36,591 nt of DNA from Gammaproteobacteria bacterium (lineage in GTDB: Bacteria; Pseudomonadota; Gammaproteobacteria; GRL18): NCBI GenBank assembly GCA_027011205.1, contig JALVAL010000103.1:1-36591 (forward strand), read 5' to 3'. This document shows positions 17,662 through 26,655 of this stretch, in pieces. The notes under the pieces are model-generated. The model worked only from the letters and a program-made list of their open reading frames with translations, was not told the DNA's origin and did no database searches. Both the position numbers and the translations under genes were made by a program. The stretch's first letter is position 1, and each line of letters opens with the position of its first letter.

Positions 17662-19918
17662 AGATTGCATAACCCTCGATGAATTTGAAAAAAAGTACGG
17701 AAGGATTCCTGACGGCGAAACTGCGGATGACGTAAGAAACCGGGCAAAAGAACAAATTAAAAAAGATAAAGAGAATTTGGCAAAAAATATAAAAATCCAA
17801 AAGGCTCTTACTTCCTTCCTTGACTCAGCTAAAAACCCTGAAGAGGCCCTTGTTAACCTGTTGCGGCCTGACAGAATAAACAAAAGCGGGGGTTTGGGAA
17901 CTACTGCTCTTGAATTCGAGCAAGATACCGTAATGTTCCAAGCTCATTCAGATTTGATGGAAATGATGCAAGAATACAAGCCATTTTTAGGAGTAAAACC
18001 TATAACGGATTCCGACCCTAAGAATCTTGTTCGCGTCTTGTATGGGGAATCGGTAGACGATGTTTATGCTTCTAAATTTGCAGAAATGTGGACAAAAGCT
18101 GTAAATAAGCTAGTTGACCGATACAATGCTGCAGGCGGAAGAATTGAAAAAACTGGTGATTGGAATCTCCCGCAGGTTCATTCCACCATAAAAGTCGCTT
18201 CTGTTGATAGGGAAGAATGGGTTTCTTATATATGGGATAAACTTGACTTCAAGAAGATGCGTATAGATAGGATGGCGAAGGTTAAGCAGCATAAAATTTT
18301 ATCTGACGTTTACGATACTATTGCCACTAATGGTCTTAATAAAGGAGTAAAAGATAAAAAAGTTTCACTTGCCAATAGGAGAAATAATGAGCGGTTTTTG
18401 CAATTTAAAGACGCCGACTCGTGGCTTGATTATCAGGGAAAATTTGGCAATGATAACGTTTATGCCTCAATGATGGATTATATCAACGGCCTGTCAAAGG
18501 ATATCGGGGCAATGGAAAAATTCGGAAGCGACCCAGAAGCAATGTTTGAATTCTTGTCTGACTACGCAGTTAAAAAGTCACCTAATCCCGTTAAAGCCTC
18601 TAACAGAGTTCTCAGAGCTAAAAGGATATGGGATAACACTATGGGTCACACTTCGGCTCAAGATACTAAATTTGCTCATGTCGGATCTTCTATAAGAAAT
18701 GTTATGACAGCCACAAAGCTGGGATCGGCCATATTATCTGCTTTTTCTGACATATCCTTGTTAGCCGTTACCTCCGCTTTTAACGGGATGTCAGTAACAA
18801 AGCCAATATTCAGGATGCTAGCTAATATTGCGAACGGGAAGACAAGCGACACAGTTGCATCAAGGCTTCTGTTAGGAATGGAACACGCTATTGATGCTTC
18901 ACACACTGCCAGCAGATATTCTGATGTAGTTGGGCATGGCGCAACCGCTAAATTCGCAGACTTTGTGATAAGAAGTTCTGGCCTTAACCATTGGACCGTT
19001 AGCGGAAAGCAAGCATTCGGAGTAGAGTTTATTGCCCACATAACTCAGGCAATAAAAAAGGGGGAAGGAGTAAAAATTTTCAAGACTTATGGCATCAGCA
19101 AAGATGACATATCCAAGCTCAAGAAGGCTAAAACCTTTACGGATGGTAAGGTGGAATTGCTAGAGATCCAGTCCCTTCCCGTTGATTTGCAGAAGAAAAT
19201 GGTGGCTATGACTTTATCAGAAACGAGGATGGCAATACCGGAACCCGATATGGGAGTAAAGGCTATATTAAACCAAGGGTCTAAATCAGGAACTTGGATA
19301 GGTGAAGTATTTAGATCAGGCACGCAATTTAAATCGTTCCCGGCGACTATGATAACTGGTCATCTGGCTAGAATGTGGAATCAAACCGGCGGCACGAAAG
19401 GTAGATTAGCCTATGGCGCTTCGCTAATAGCTGGTACTACTATAATGGGTGTGTTTGCTACTGTTGCAAAAGACGTGGCTGTTAGAGGAGAAAGACCTAC
19501 AAGAGATAGTATGAATGCTGCGCTCTTGTTTAAAGGCTTTGTTCAGGGCGGGTCCGGTGCATTTGTGGTTGACTTACTGGCATCAAATGCGAGTCCAGGA
19601 TTTTTCAAAACAGGGCTTGCTGATACTTTAGCTGGGCCTACTGCAGGGTATATTGACAGAGTGCTATTTGATATAGTATTCGGAGAGGGTAAAAAGTTAG
19701 CTGCAGGAAAGAAAGATCCTGACAAAGCTGCCATTGCTGTGTTAGCTAAGCAATTGGAAATGACTGTACCGAATCTTCCTTTTGTTAAACTTGCCATACA
19801 GAGAGAAGTTTTATCGCACATGCATAAAGCCGGTGACAATAAATGGCAGAGAAAACAGCGGCAGTATCAGCGAAAAAGAATGAAAGAAACGAACAACAAA
19901 TATTGGTATAAACCTTAG
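17654..19918 (+). CDS. Large internal virion protein (gp16-like C-terminal part)
   Basis: C-terminus NLPFVKLAIQREVLSHM...RKQRQYQRKRMKETNNKYWYKP typical of ejection-protein C-termini. Confidence 0.7.
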   Translation: MAKDCITLDEFEKKYGRIPDGETADDVRNRAKEQIKKDKENLAKNIKIQKALTSFLDSAKNPEEALVNLLRPDRINKSGGLGTTALEFEQDTVMFQAHSDLMEMMQEYKPFLGVKPITDSDPKNLVRVLYGESVDDVYASKFAEMWTKAVNKLVDRYNAAGGRIEKTGDWNLPQVHSTIKVASVDREEWVSYIWDKLDFKKMRIDRMAKVKQHKILSDVYDTIATNGLNKGVKDKKVSLANRRNNERFLQFKDADSWLDYQGKFGNDNVYASMMDYINGLSKDIGAMEKFGSDPEAMFEFLSDYAVKKSPNPVKASNRVLRAKRIWDNTMGHTSAQDTKFAHVGSSIRNVMTATKLGSAILSAFSDISLLAVTSAFNGMSVTKPIFRMLANIANGKTSDTVASRLLLGMEHAIDASHTASRYSDVVGHGATAKFADFVIRSSGLNHWTVSGKQAFGVEFIAHITQAIKKGEGVKIFKTYGISKDDISKLKKAKTFTDGKVELLEIQSLPVDLQKKMVAMTLSETRMAIPEPDMGVKAILNQGSKSGTWIGEVFRSGTQFKSFPATMITGHLARMWNQTGGTKGRLAYGASLIAGTTIMGVFATVAKDVAVRGERPTRDSMNAALLFKGFVQGGSGAFVVDLLASNASPGFFKTGLADTLAGPTAGYIDRVLFDIVFGEGKKLAAGKKDPDKAAIAVLAKQLEMTVPNLPFVKLAIQREVLSHMHKAGDNKWQRKQRQYQRKRMKETNNKYWYKP

Positions 19919-19927
19919 GAGATTACC

Positions 19928-22000
19928 ATGCAGGCAGTAGAAATTCCAGTACATCAATATGTTGGGGATGGCGTCACCACCAACTTTTCCTATAACTTCA
20001 CTATTGAGAGCATAGGTGAAATACTGATAAAAATAGACGATGTTGTTGCTTCAAATGTCACTTATGTCGTAGACGAAGCAACAACATCGGTTGTATTCTA
20101 TGACGCCCCTTCTATGGGAAGTAAAGTAGAGGTTATGAGATCTACTCCCTTGTCTCAAGGGTATGATCTTCCGGGGGCTGATTTCGAAAAAGCTTTGGAT
20201 CAGATGCAGAGGCAAATACAAGAAATAAGTGCCGCCGTATCTGGTATTTATGTCCCTGATGTCCCGGCAATACCCCTTGATCCGGGAGTGTACGTCGTTA
20301 AGGGAGATTATGATACTCTTGCCGATATGATAGCTGATGTGGCCAATGTTTCTGTTGGTCAATCCATCATTTTAGACGGAAGGAATTCTAAAGGCGATGG
20401 AGGAGGTGCTACTTGGAGAGCGGTAGACCCAGCTACAGTCACCACTAATGGCTACAATATTGTGACAGGAAGTTCTGAAGTTGCCTTCCAATTGTACACA
20501 AGCCTTATCCCATTTAGCCAACCGACCGTTATTCCCGCCCAATGGGGCGCTGACGTAACAGGCGCTACTGACTGTACAAATGAAGTTCATGCAGTAAGGG
20601 ATTACGCTAAATCCTCTGGGGCGAACATCTATTTCACTCGCGGGACTTACCTTGGTAACTTCGATTTTCAAGGGCTGAATGCGTCGCAATGGCAGAATCT
20701 CGTCATTTATGGTGATGGAATCAACACCGTCCTTAAGCGGAATTCCGTATTGTCTTCGGTTATTCAGGTTCGGGGGGAGTCGGCTTCTGGGGATATGAGA
20801 TACCCAGTAGTAAAAGATATTACGATAGACGGCGGCGGGTCTTCAACTGTACCTGCAATGAGCGTCAGTTACTGTCAAACCCCTAAGTTCAAAGACATCT
20901 TGTGGCAGAATTGCCATAACAGCCTCATGATGCAAACTAAGGTTTATGACGGTTCGCTTAAAGGGTGTATCGTCCGTGATATGGATCGTACTACTGCAGG
21001 AGGGTATGGCTTTTTCTTTAGTGACGGGTGTAACTATATCACTGTCGATAACTGTTATTTAATAGGGCCGGGGGACGCGAATTCGTCCTATATGATCTTG
21101 ATGGACGGCACTTCAGATGTTCCGGGGTATCACAGGATTATCAACTCCCAGTTTGAAAACTCCTCACACCCGATAACTCTCGTAAATGGCAGGGGTGTAG
21201 TTATCGATAACAATCATATTGAGGGCCATGGTGCACTAACCACAGGGACTGCTGAGTTCCACGGTATAACAATTGCCCCGGATGCAGATGGGGGCGTCGC
21301 GCCGTACGGATCCGGCATAGTTATCACAAATAATAAATTCTGGGGTAAGTCCTCAACTACTGCGTTCGAAGCGTTCATAAATATCGATCTTGACGCCGCA
21401 GGGCAGACAGAAACAGAAGACTTGTTTGCGGGCTGGGTTGTTGAGGGTAATTATTTCGGAATACCTTCAACGCAAGGAGGTGATGCTTATGGGACTAAAG
21501 CAGCCATAAGTTTGAAAGCGTTCAGTTCAAAGGGCCAAATACTCAAGCTTGGGAAAAATAATTGGCATGGCAATGGTGCTGATGCTGGGACGCTCAGGAC
21601 GGATATAGTCCTTACCCCAGCAAATGCTGCGGGCAAAAAAGCTCGGTACGTGTTTGACGGCGAAACTCCGGTTTATGATAACTGGATAACCGGTTCACGG
21701 GAGATATCCGCGCTCAACCGAACAATGTCAGGGTCAATCATTACGACTTATGGTGCGACTGCCGCAGGATCTCTCGCCTTACCTCCTGCCACGTTAGGGA
21801 TGAAGTTCAGTTTTGTTGTTGCCGAGGCTTATTACCTTCAGCTTGACCCCGCATTGGGCGAGAGTTTCAGGCTTGCAAGCGCCGTGGATAAATATATAAG
21901 ATCGTCTGCTACTGCGGGCGACACTCTTACGATCGAGTGCACAGAATCTGGAGTGTGGGATGTTACCCAATCTCAAGGCACGTGGACGTATCAAATTTAA
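19928..22000 (+). CDS. Tailspike: T7 fibre-like N-terminus plus pectate-lyase-like beta-helix
   Basis: N-terminus QYVGDGVTTNFSYNF...PGADFEKALDQMQRQIQEI; central repeats typical of right-handed beta-helix. Confidence 0.85.
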   Translation: MQAVEIPVHQYVGDGVTTNFSYNFTIESIGEILIKIDDVVASNVTYVVDEATTSVVFYDAPSMGSKVEVMRSTPLSQGYDLPGADFEKALDQMQRQIQEISAAVSGIYVPDVPAIPLDPGVYVVKGDYDTLADMIADVANVSVGQSIILDGRNSKGDGGGATWRAVDPATVTTNGYNIVTGSSEVAFQLYTSLIPFSQPTVIPAQWGADVTGATDCTNEVHAVRDYAKSSGANIYFTRGTYLGNFDFQGLNASQWQNLVIYGDGINTVLKRNSVLSSVIQVRGESASGDMRYPVVKDITIDGGGSSTVPAMSVSYCQTPKFKDILWQNCHNSLMMQTKVYDGSLKGCIVRDMDRTTAGGYGFFFSDGCNYITVDNCYLIGPGDANSSYMILMDGTSDVPGYHRIINSQFENSSHPITLVNGRGVVIDNNHIEGHGALTTGTAEFHGITIAPDADGGVAPYGSGIVITNNKFWGKSSTTAFEAFINIDLDAAGQTETEDLFAGWVVEGNYFGIPSTQGGDAYGTKAAISLKAFSSKGQILKLGKNNWHGNGADAGTLRTDIVLTPANAAGKKARYVFDGETPVYDNWITGSREISALNRTMSGSIITTYGATAAGSLALPPATLGMKFSFVVAEAYYLQLDPALGESFRLASAVDKYIRSSATAGDTLTIECTESGVWDVTQSQGTWTYQI

Positions 22001-22194
22001 CGCAAGTCATTGTCCGATAATCCAAGCTCAAATTGCTGAGCTTGGATGCTTTCAGTTTCTCTCACTATATTGTTTATTGATGCGTGAAGTTTAGGGTTGT
22101 CACCAAGCCTTCTTGTTTTTTGAAGCTTGGTAGTCATTTCCTTTACCGCAAGTCTTATGATCTTCAATTCCAAGTTTAAATTTTTATTTGACAT
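21997..22194 (-). CDS. Hypothetical protein (65 aa)
   Basis: Intact ORF at end of leftward operon, convergent with tailspike. Confidence 0.55.
   Translation of the reverse strand: MSNKNLNLELKIIRLAVKEMTTKLQKTRRLGDNPKLHASINNIVRETESIQAQQFELGLSDNDLR
22021..22046. terminator. Hairpin at convergent operon junction
   Basis: TCCAAGCTCA-aattgc-TGAGCTTGGA, 10-bp perfect stem just past the tailspike stop; no strong T-run. Confidence 0.5.
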
Positions 22195-22624
22195 AATATT
22201 CCTTCCAATGTTTAATTGCTGCGATTATTTTGTCTGACATATAATTGTCACGGCATTTTGCTTCTTTTAGCCAGAACCAGTATTCTCGGCAATCGCTTAG
22301 TTGTTCAATTTTGCTGCCATCGTGCAAGAAGTAGATGTCTACGTCTCCTTCAACTAACTTCGTAATCAGAATTACCGTTCCACCAGCTCTTACTCTGTTG
22401 TTACACCACCTTACTTGAGTTCCTCTTATTTCAGGCATTTTGCTTTTCGAACTTAACTTTTTATACTTCCCATATTTCAGCTCAAGGTGGCCTTCTTCTC
22501 CCCCTAAAAAACAATAATCCACATCTGGTATTCCAGCACTTGTAGCGTGCGATTCCACTCTGCTGGCATGCCATTGACCTGATAAACGAGAACTAAGCTC
22601 AAGCCATAAGTTTCTCTCAGACAT
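22184..22624 (-). CDS. VRR-NUC-like PD-(D/E)XK nuclease
   Basis: ATSAGIPDVDYCF...GHLELKYGKYKK (PD...ExK); ATG at 22624 overlaps DatZ stop. Confidence 0.75.
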   Translation of the reverse strand: MSERNLWLELSSRLSGQWHASRVESHATSAGIPDVDYCFLGGEEGHLELKYGKYKKLSSKSKMPEIRGTQVRWCNNRVRAGGTVILITKLVEGDVDIYFLHDGSKIEQLSDCREYWFWLKEAKCRDNYMSDKIIAAIKHWKEYYVK

Positions 22625-23123
22625 CGTAAATCTCCGTTTCAAACTCACCAAAATCCATCATGGAAATAACATTCTCAGTGGCAAGGTAGGCTTCCGGATG
22701 CTGCTGCGACATAGCTTCCAGGAATTGATTTAGTTTTCTTCTTGTGTACTCGGCTACCTGCTGCCCATGCCGATCAACTTGATTATATTTGATGAAGTTG
22801 TTGGCGTCAATCAAATCAGCTGCTTTGACTATTACTTGTTCTACAATAGAGCACTTATTTTTCGATTTCCCACCATACACATTGGATTTAATTCCCAATC
22901 TCGATTTAGCGGGCGAGGGTATGTCGCCCGTCATAACTTCATCTAAATCATGGTCTAATGCATACTTAATCACAAAAGTATCATCGATTTGCATTTCTGC
23001 ACAAATCGCTCTCGCTATCATCGACACATTAAATAAATGCTCAGCGAGAGACTGGTCTTTCACCGTAGCCACAATTGTCCACCGCTTTATTGTTTGTGAA
23101 AGCAATATGTCGTTTATGTTCAT
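22617..23123 (-). CDS. datZ: HD-domain phosphohydrolase, DatZ-like (dATP triphosphohydrolase)
   Basis: AEHLFNV...ALDHDLDEVMTGDIPSPAK...KAADLIDA (H...HD...D); ATGA overlap with MazG-like gene beside purZ. Confidence 0.82.
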   Translation of the reverse strand: MNINDILLSQTIKRWTIVATVKDQSLAEHLFNVSMIARAICAEMQIDDTFVIKYALDHDLDEVMTGDIPSPAKSRLGIKSNVYGGKSKNKCSIVEQVIVKAADLIDANNFIKYNQVDRHGQQVAEYTRRKLNQFLEAMSQQHPEAYLATENVISMMDFGEFETEIYDV

Positions 23124-23377
23124 TTTCTGCTCCTGTACTTATTTAACTGTTGCTGAACCAAGGCCAGTAAGAAATTTTGCACATCGGCTGCTTCTTCGAT
23201 AATGTGGATCATGTCTTGGTCACTTAACGCTTCTGACAGCTCTTCCAACTCGTTGTCCAGAGCAGACATAATCGATTGATGCGCTGCGTCTTCAATTTTT
23301 CCTTTATGATTGTTCATAGCCATCTTTACTTCAGCCATTGAATTAAGAATTTCCGCCGCCTCTTTGTATTTGTTCAT
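23120..23377 (-). CDS. mazZ: MazG-like nucleotide pyrophosphohydrolase, MazZ-like
   Basis: DNELEELSEAL...IIEEAADVQNFL (ExxE...ExxD); start at 23377 forms TAATG with purZ stop. Confidence 0.75.
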   Translation of the reverse strand: MNKYKEAAEILNSMAEVKMAMNNHKGKIEDAAHQSIMSALDNELEELSEALSDQDMIHIIEEAADVQNFLLALVQQQLNKYRSRK

Positions 23378-24390
23378 TACACTTCTTCCACGTCTTTTTG
23401 AGCCGGACCCCATCCCATATATCTTATTCTGTCTGGGTAATTGAATCGTATTTCCAATGCTTTATTTTTATCGTAATTACAAAAATTTAGAAAAATTTCA
23501 TCCGGCTGCGTTTCCCAGATAGCATCATTCATCTGCCTGTACGAAAAACCAAACACTCGCCGTTCTCTTTGTGTTACGGTTGTAAGTTCCGGAATTTGGC
23601 CCACCTTCTGCCAAGTTAATTCTTCTTGGTCGTCATAGCACCCGCCAGAAGTACCGCCTACCCTTATTGGATGCACCCTCGCTACGCCAATCACTTTGGT
23701 CAGCATAGGTAATGGAATCATCATGTCAGACATAAATCGAGCGGGGGTACACTCCCGACTTGTGGCGTATGGCCAAAAAGGCTGATTGATTCCTAAGCTA
23801 TATCCTTGTGCACCTTCCAACAGAATTCTTCGAGCACAACTGATTATCATCCTGTAATCTTCGTGGGACACGACTTCAACTCTTCCTTCAGTCAGCACTT
23901 CGTCGGCTTTCTTTGGTATTATGTCCTTATAGTTTCTAGCCAAGCAATGCCCAGGATCTGTTCTTCTGTTTATTTTCTCAATCATGGCAGCTGCAGACCC
24001 CTGCTTCGTGCTACCAATTGTGTGCAAGTGATCCTCTCCGTTAATATGCCTTGGAAGAAGAACGCAAGCGTTAGGGTGTATGGCTACCCTAAATCCACTA
24101 TACCCCAAACTATCGAGGTGGTCTAACTCGGCTATGAGCCTTTCAACACTAAAAACAGCGCCCGGCCCGATAACAGCCCACTCGCAGCTTGGTGACACTA
24201 CTCCGTTGGGCAATACCTTATGCACCATTTTCTGGTCTTTGCTGTCGATGTAGGTATGCCCCGCATTGGGCATATTTGCCGTGACACATACATCATAGCC
24301 TTCTTTTTCGGCTAAGTATCCGGCGATTAGCCCTTTCCCTGTAGATCCGTATTGCAGATCGATTATCATATCAGCTTTCTTCGTGTTCAT
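23377..24390 (-). CDS. purZ: PurZ, adenylosuccinate synthetase-like enzyme for aminoadenine synthesis
   Basis: IIDLQYGSTGKGLIAGYLA: Ser where PurA has the catalytic Asp (GDEGKGK); also NAGHTY, IGPGAVF, GSTKQGSAAA, EGAQGYSLG. Confidence 0.92.
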   Translation of the reverse strand: MNTKKADMIIDLQYGSTGKGLIAGYLAEKEGYDVCVTANMPNAGHTYIDSKDQKMVHKVLPNGVVSPSCEWAVIGPGAVFSVERLIAELDHLDSLGYSGFRVAIHPNACVLLPRHINGEDHLHTIGSTKQGSAAAMIEKINRRTDPGHCLARNYKDIIPKKADEVLTEGRVEVVSHEDYRMIISCARRILLEGAQGYSLGINQPFWPYATSRECTPARFMSDMMIPLPMLTKVIGVARVHPIRVGGTSGGCYDDQEELTWQKVGQIPELTTVTQRERRVFGFSYRQMNDAIWETQPDEIFLNFCNYDKNKALEIRFNYPDRIRYMGWGPAQKDVEEV

Positions 24391-24391
24391 A

Positions 24392-26635
24392 TTATTTACC
24401 TTTTTTCATTGGATTGTCGTCAATAATTGCGCCAGGAATTATTTTATTTATCTTGGCGATTCCTACTTTTATGCTTGGTATCTCATAAACTCTTTGTCTT
24501 CGCTTATTTATAGTAGGTCTAGTTGCCTTTATTCCGTAATCAGTAACTTTCTTAGCAAAAACGTTTTCTATTACTGGCCTTTCTCTCCGTACAGAGGCGT
24601 ATTCCTCATACGCCTCATAAAGTCCTATTTTGCTGACAATAGATGGCCACCCTACATTTTCATCTTCTTTGAGGTCAATGACCGGAATCTTTTCGGAAAT
24701 TAGACACTTTCTCCACCACTGAAATACAGTATCCCCCTGAGTGTTCAACATTCTTTGATCCGACAGTCCTTTTGTCTCGGGGGCTACCCTCAAATCGTTT
24801 GTTATCTCCCGGTTTAGTAATTCATATAGTATAGCAGACTTTCCGCCATTCTTCAACTCATTAAGAATGGCGTTAAAATACTTCCTATCCCCGCACCGTT
24901 CACCGGACACGTCCAATACGAACCATCTTCTAGACCCGGCTCCGGCTGGGATGACCCAATCACTGTTGGAAGCTATGAACACGTGGATCATGTTCCTGTA
25001 TAATAAAGCATCAACGCCTTTCCTTTCTCCTACAAGATTCCTTTCAGTCACCATTCCTTTTAACTTTCCTGCTGTTTTCTTGTTTCCTCCCCATGTTATT
25101 TCATCCGCAAACACGGTGATGGCGTCAAGCAAATGAGCATTAAAGTTCGACGTCAGATGCGTATCGTCTATTAGGTGTCTATGGTGAGGACCGAATAGCT
25201 CACCTATTGTATTAGCTAGAAGTCCCTTACCAGACCCCTCTGGTCCTCTCATTACTACTGCACATCCTTTTGGGTTAGCTGGGTCTTGGACCAAATCGGC
25301 CAACCAGTCTAGTATCCACTCATACAGATCATCGTTGTTGTCGCATAGCACATTCTTAATGTGACTAAAGAATAAATTACACTTTCCTTTCTCAGGTTTT
25401 ACTGAGAACCCGTTCCATGTGTTAAAGTATCCTTCCGGGACTCTGCCATCAGGGAACAAAGAAATTCCATTAATATATGTTCGCCTTCCTTCGTGACCTA
25501 GCCAAACGTCGGCTATTCCCACTCTTTTTGTTTTTCCGCCCACCTTAACTAGGACTGTTTGATTCTGCAGCAAAGTTTTGAACGATTCTTTATCTAGTAG
25601 TTGATAGTGCATATCTGTGTCGCACACTATTTCTCGCTCGGCCAATATTCTTATTTTTCCCCCTATAGATACTACGGCATAAGTCTCGTTCATCTTAGCC
25701 ACTACTTCATCGAAAGAGTTTCCTTTTGCGTCGTGATTTTCTATTTTCCACCCACCTTCTCTAGCGTAAAAGAATAGAGTACCAGCTCTCACGTTACCTA
25801 AATCATCGAACCCTTCCCATCTTATGTAGCATTCCCCGGGTGAATATCTCTCTCCCTTTTTTGACCAGTTGTCCCACAACTCAAGCCCTTCATCGTTATT
25901 CTGCTGAGATTTTATGGCCATCCCTACTTTCAGCCATTTATCATAATCACATTCATTTGGATCTATGAATGTCAACATTTTCTCTATTTGGTCTACTGGG
26001 ACTGCTTCATTGACATCATCCGATGTTACTTGCTCGTTTCCTCTGTTCGATGCAGGAGGATTCCAATGTACCCCTAGTAGATCAGTCATCCATTTCGGTA
26101 TATCTGGTATTGCTTCAGGCCAACTCTTCCACTCGTACATTTTTCCTTCAACAATAGAGGGGAATGCCACTATATGCCCTTTTGAACTAGTTTCCGTTCC
26201 TCCTCTTGTGTCAACACATTTAGCAATCTTATTGGTGGAAGAAGAAGCGTTTTCTTGCCATTTAAATAGCAAGTGGAGTCCATCATTTGGAGTAACTTGG
26301 GTGGGGCATACAGGAAATTCTTCACCCGCTCTTTCGAGTTGCCTCTCGAAGTTTAACAACCCGTCTTCCCCGCCATGCCTGTCTATATCGACAGCAAACA
26401 CTCCTCCCTTTATACCGCATGCTATCCCTATATTCCAGCCAGGGAATCTGCCTTCTTCCGGATGAAACCATTTTGTTATAACCCTTTTGCTTTTTGATGC
26501 GTTTGAATATGACACATTAAATTCTTTAGCCGGGAGTCTTTTTCCGTTCTTTACCAGCGGCAAAACCCTTATGTCCTGATCTATGTACCACAGGGCAGCT
26601 TCGTAAACCTTCCACTCTTGTGATGGGTGCTTCAT
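24392..26635 (-). CDS. PrimPol (AEP)-helicase fusion protein
   Basis: FAVDIDRHGG (DxD), DGLHLLFKW, DTRGG; then GPEGSGKG Walker A, TVFADEITWGG, VFIASNSDWVIPAGAGSRRW of D5/DUF5906-type helicases. Confidence 0.85.
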   Translation of the reverse strand: MKHPSQEWKVYEAALWYIDQDIRVLPLVKNGKRLPAKEFNVSYSNASKSKRVITKWFHPEEGRFPGWNIGIACGIKGGVFAVDIDRHGGEDGLLNFERQLERAGEEFPVCPTQVTPNDGLHLLFKWQENASSSTNKIAKCVDTRGGTETSSKGHIVAFPSIVEGKMYEWKSWPEAIPDIPKWMTDLLGVHWNPPASNRGNEQVTSDDVNEAVPVDQIEKMLTFIDPNECDYDKWLKVGMAIKSQQNNDEGLELWDNWSKKGERYSPGECYIRWEGFDDLGNVRAGTLFFYAREGGWKIENHDAKGNSFDEVVAKMNETYAVVSIGGKIRILAEREIVCDTDMHYQLLDKESFKTLLQNQTVLVKVGGKTKRVGIADVWLGHEGRRTYINGISLFPDGRVPEGYFNTWNGFSVKPEKGKCNLFFSHIKNVLCDNNDDLYEWILDWLADLVQDPANPKGCAVVMRGPEGSGKGLLANTIGELFGPHHRHLIDDTHLTSNFNAHLLDAITVFADEITWGGNKKTAGKLKGMVTERNLVGERKGVDALLYRNMIHVFIASNSDWVIPAGAGSRRWFVLDVSGERCGDRKYFNAILNELKNGGKSAILYELLNREITNDLRVAPETKGLSDQRMLNTQGDTVFQWWRKCLISEKIPVIDLKEDENVGWPSIVSKIGLYEAYEEYASVRRERPVIENVFAKKVTDYGIKATRPTINKRRQRVYEIPSIKVGIAKINKIIPGAIIDDNPMKKGK

Positions 26636-26655
26636 TATGTCTGCTATTTCCACTT

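Noticed and set aside
23377-24390. Annotating this gene as ordinary host-like purA
   Set aside because: P-loop reads GSTGKG with Ser at the catalytic Asp site, and the neighbours are DatZ- and MazZ-like; PurZ fits better.
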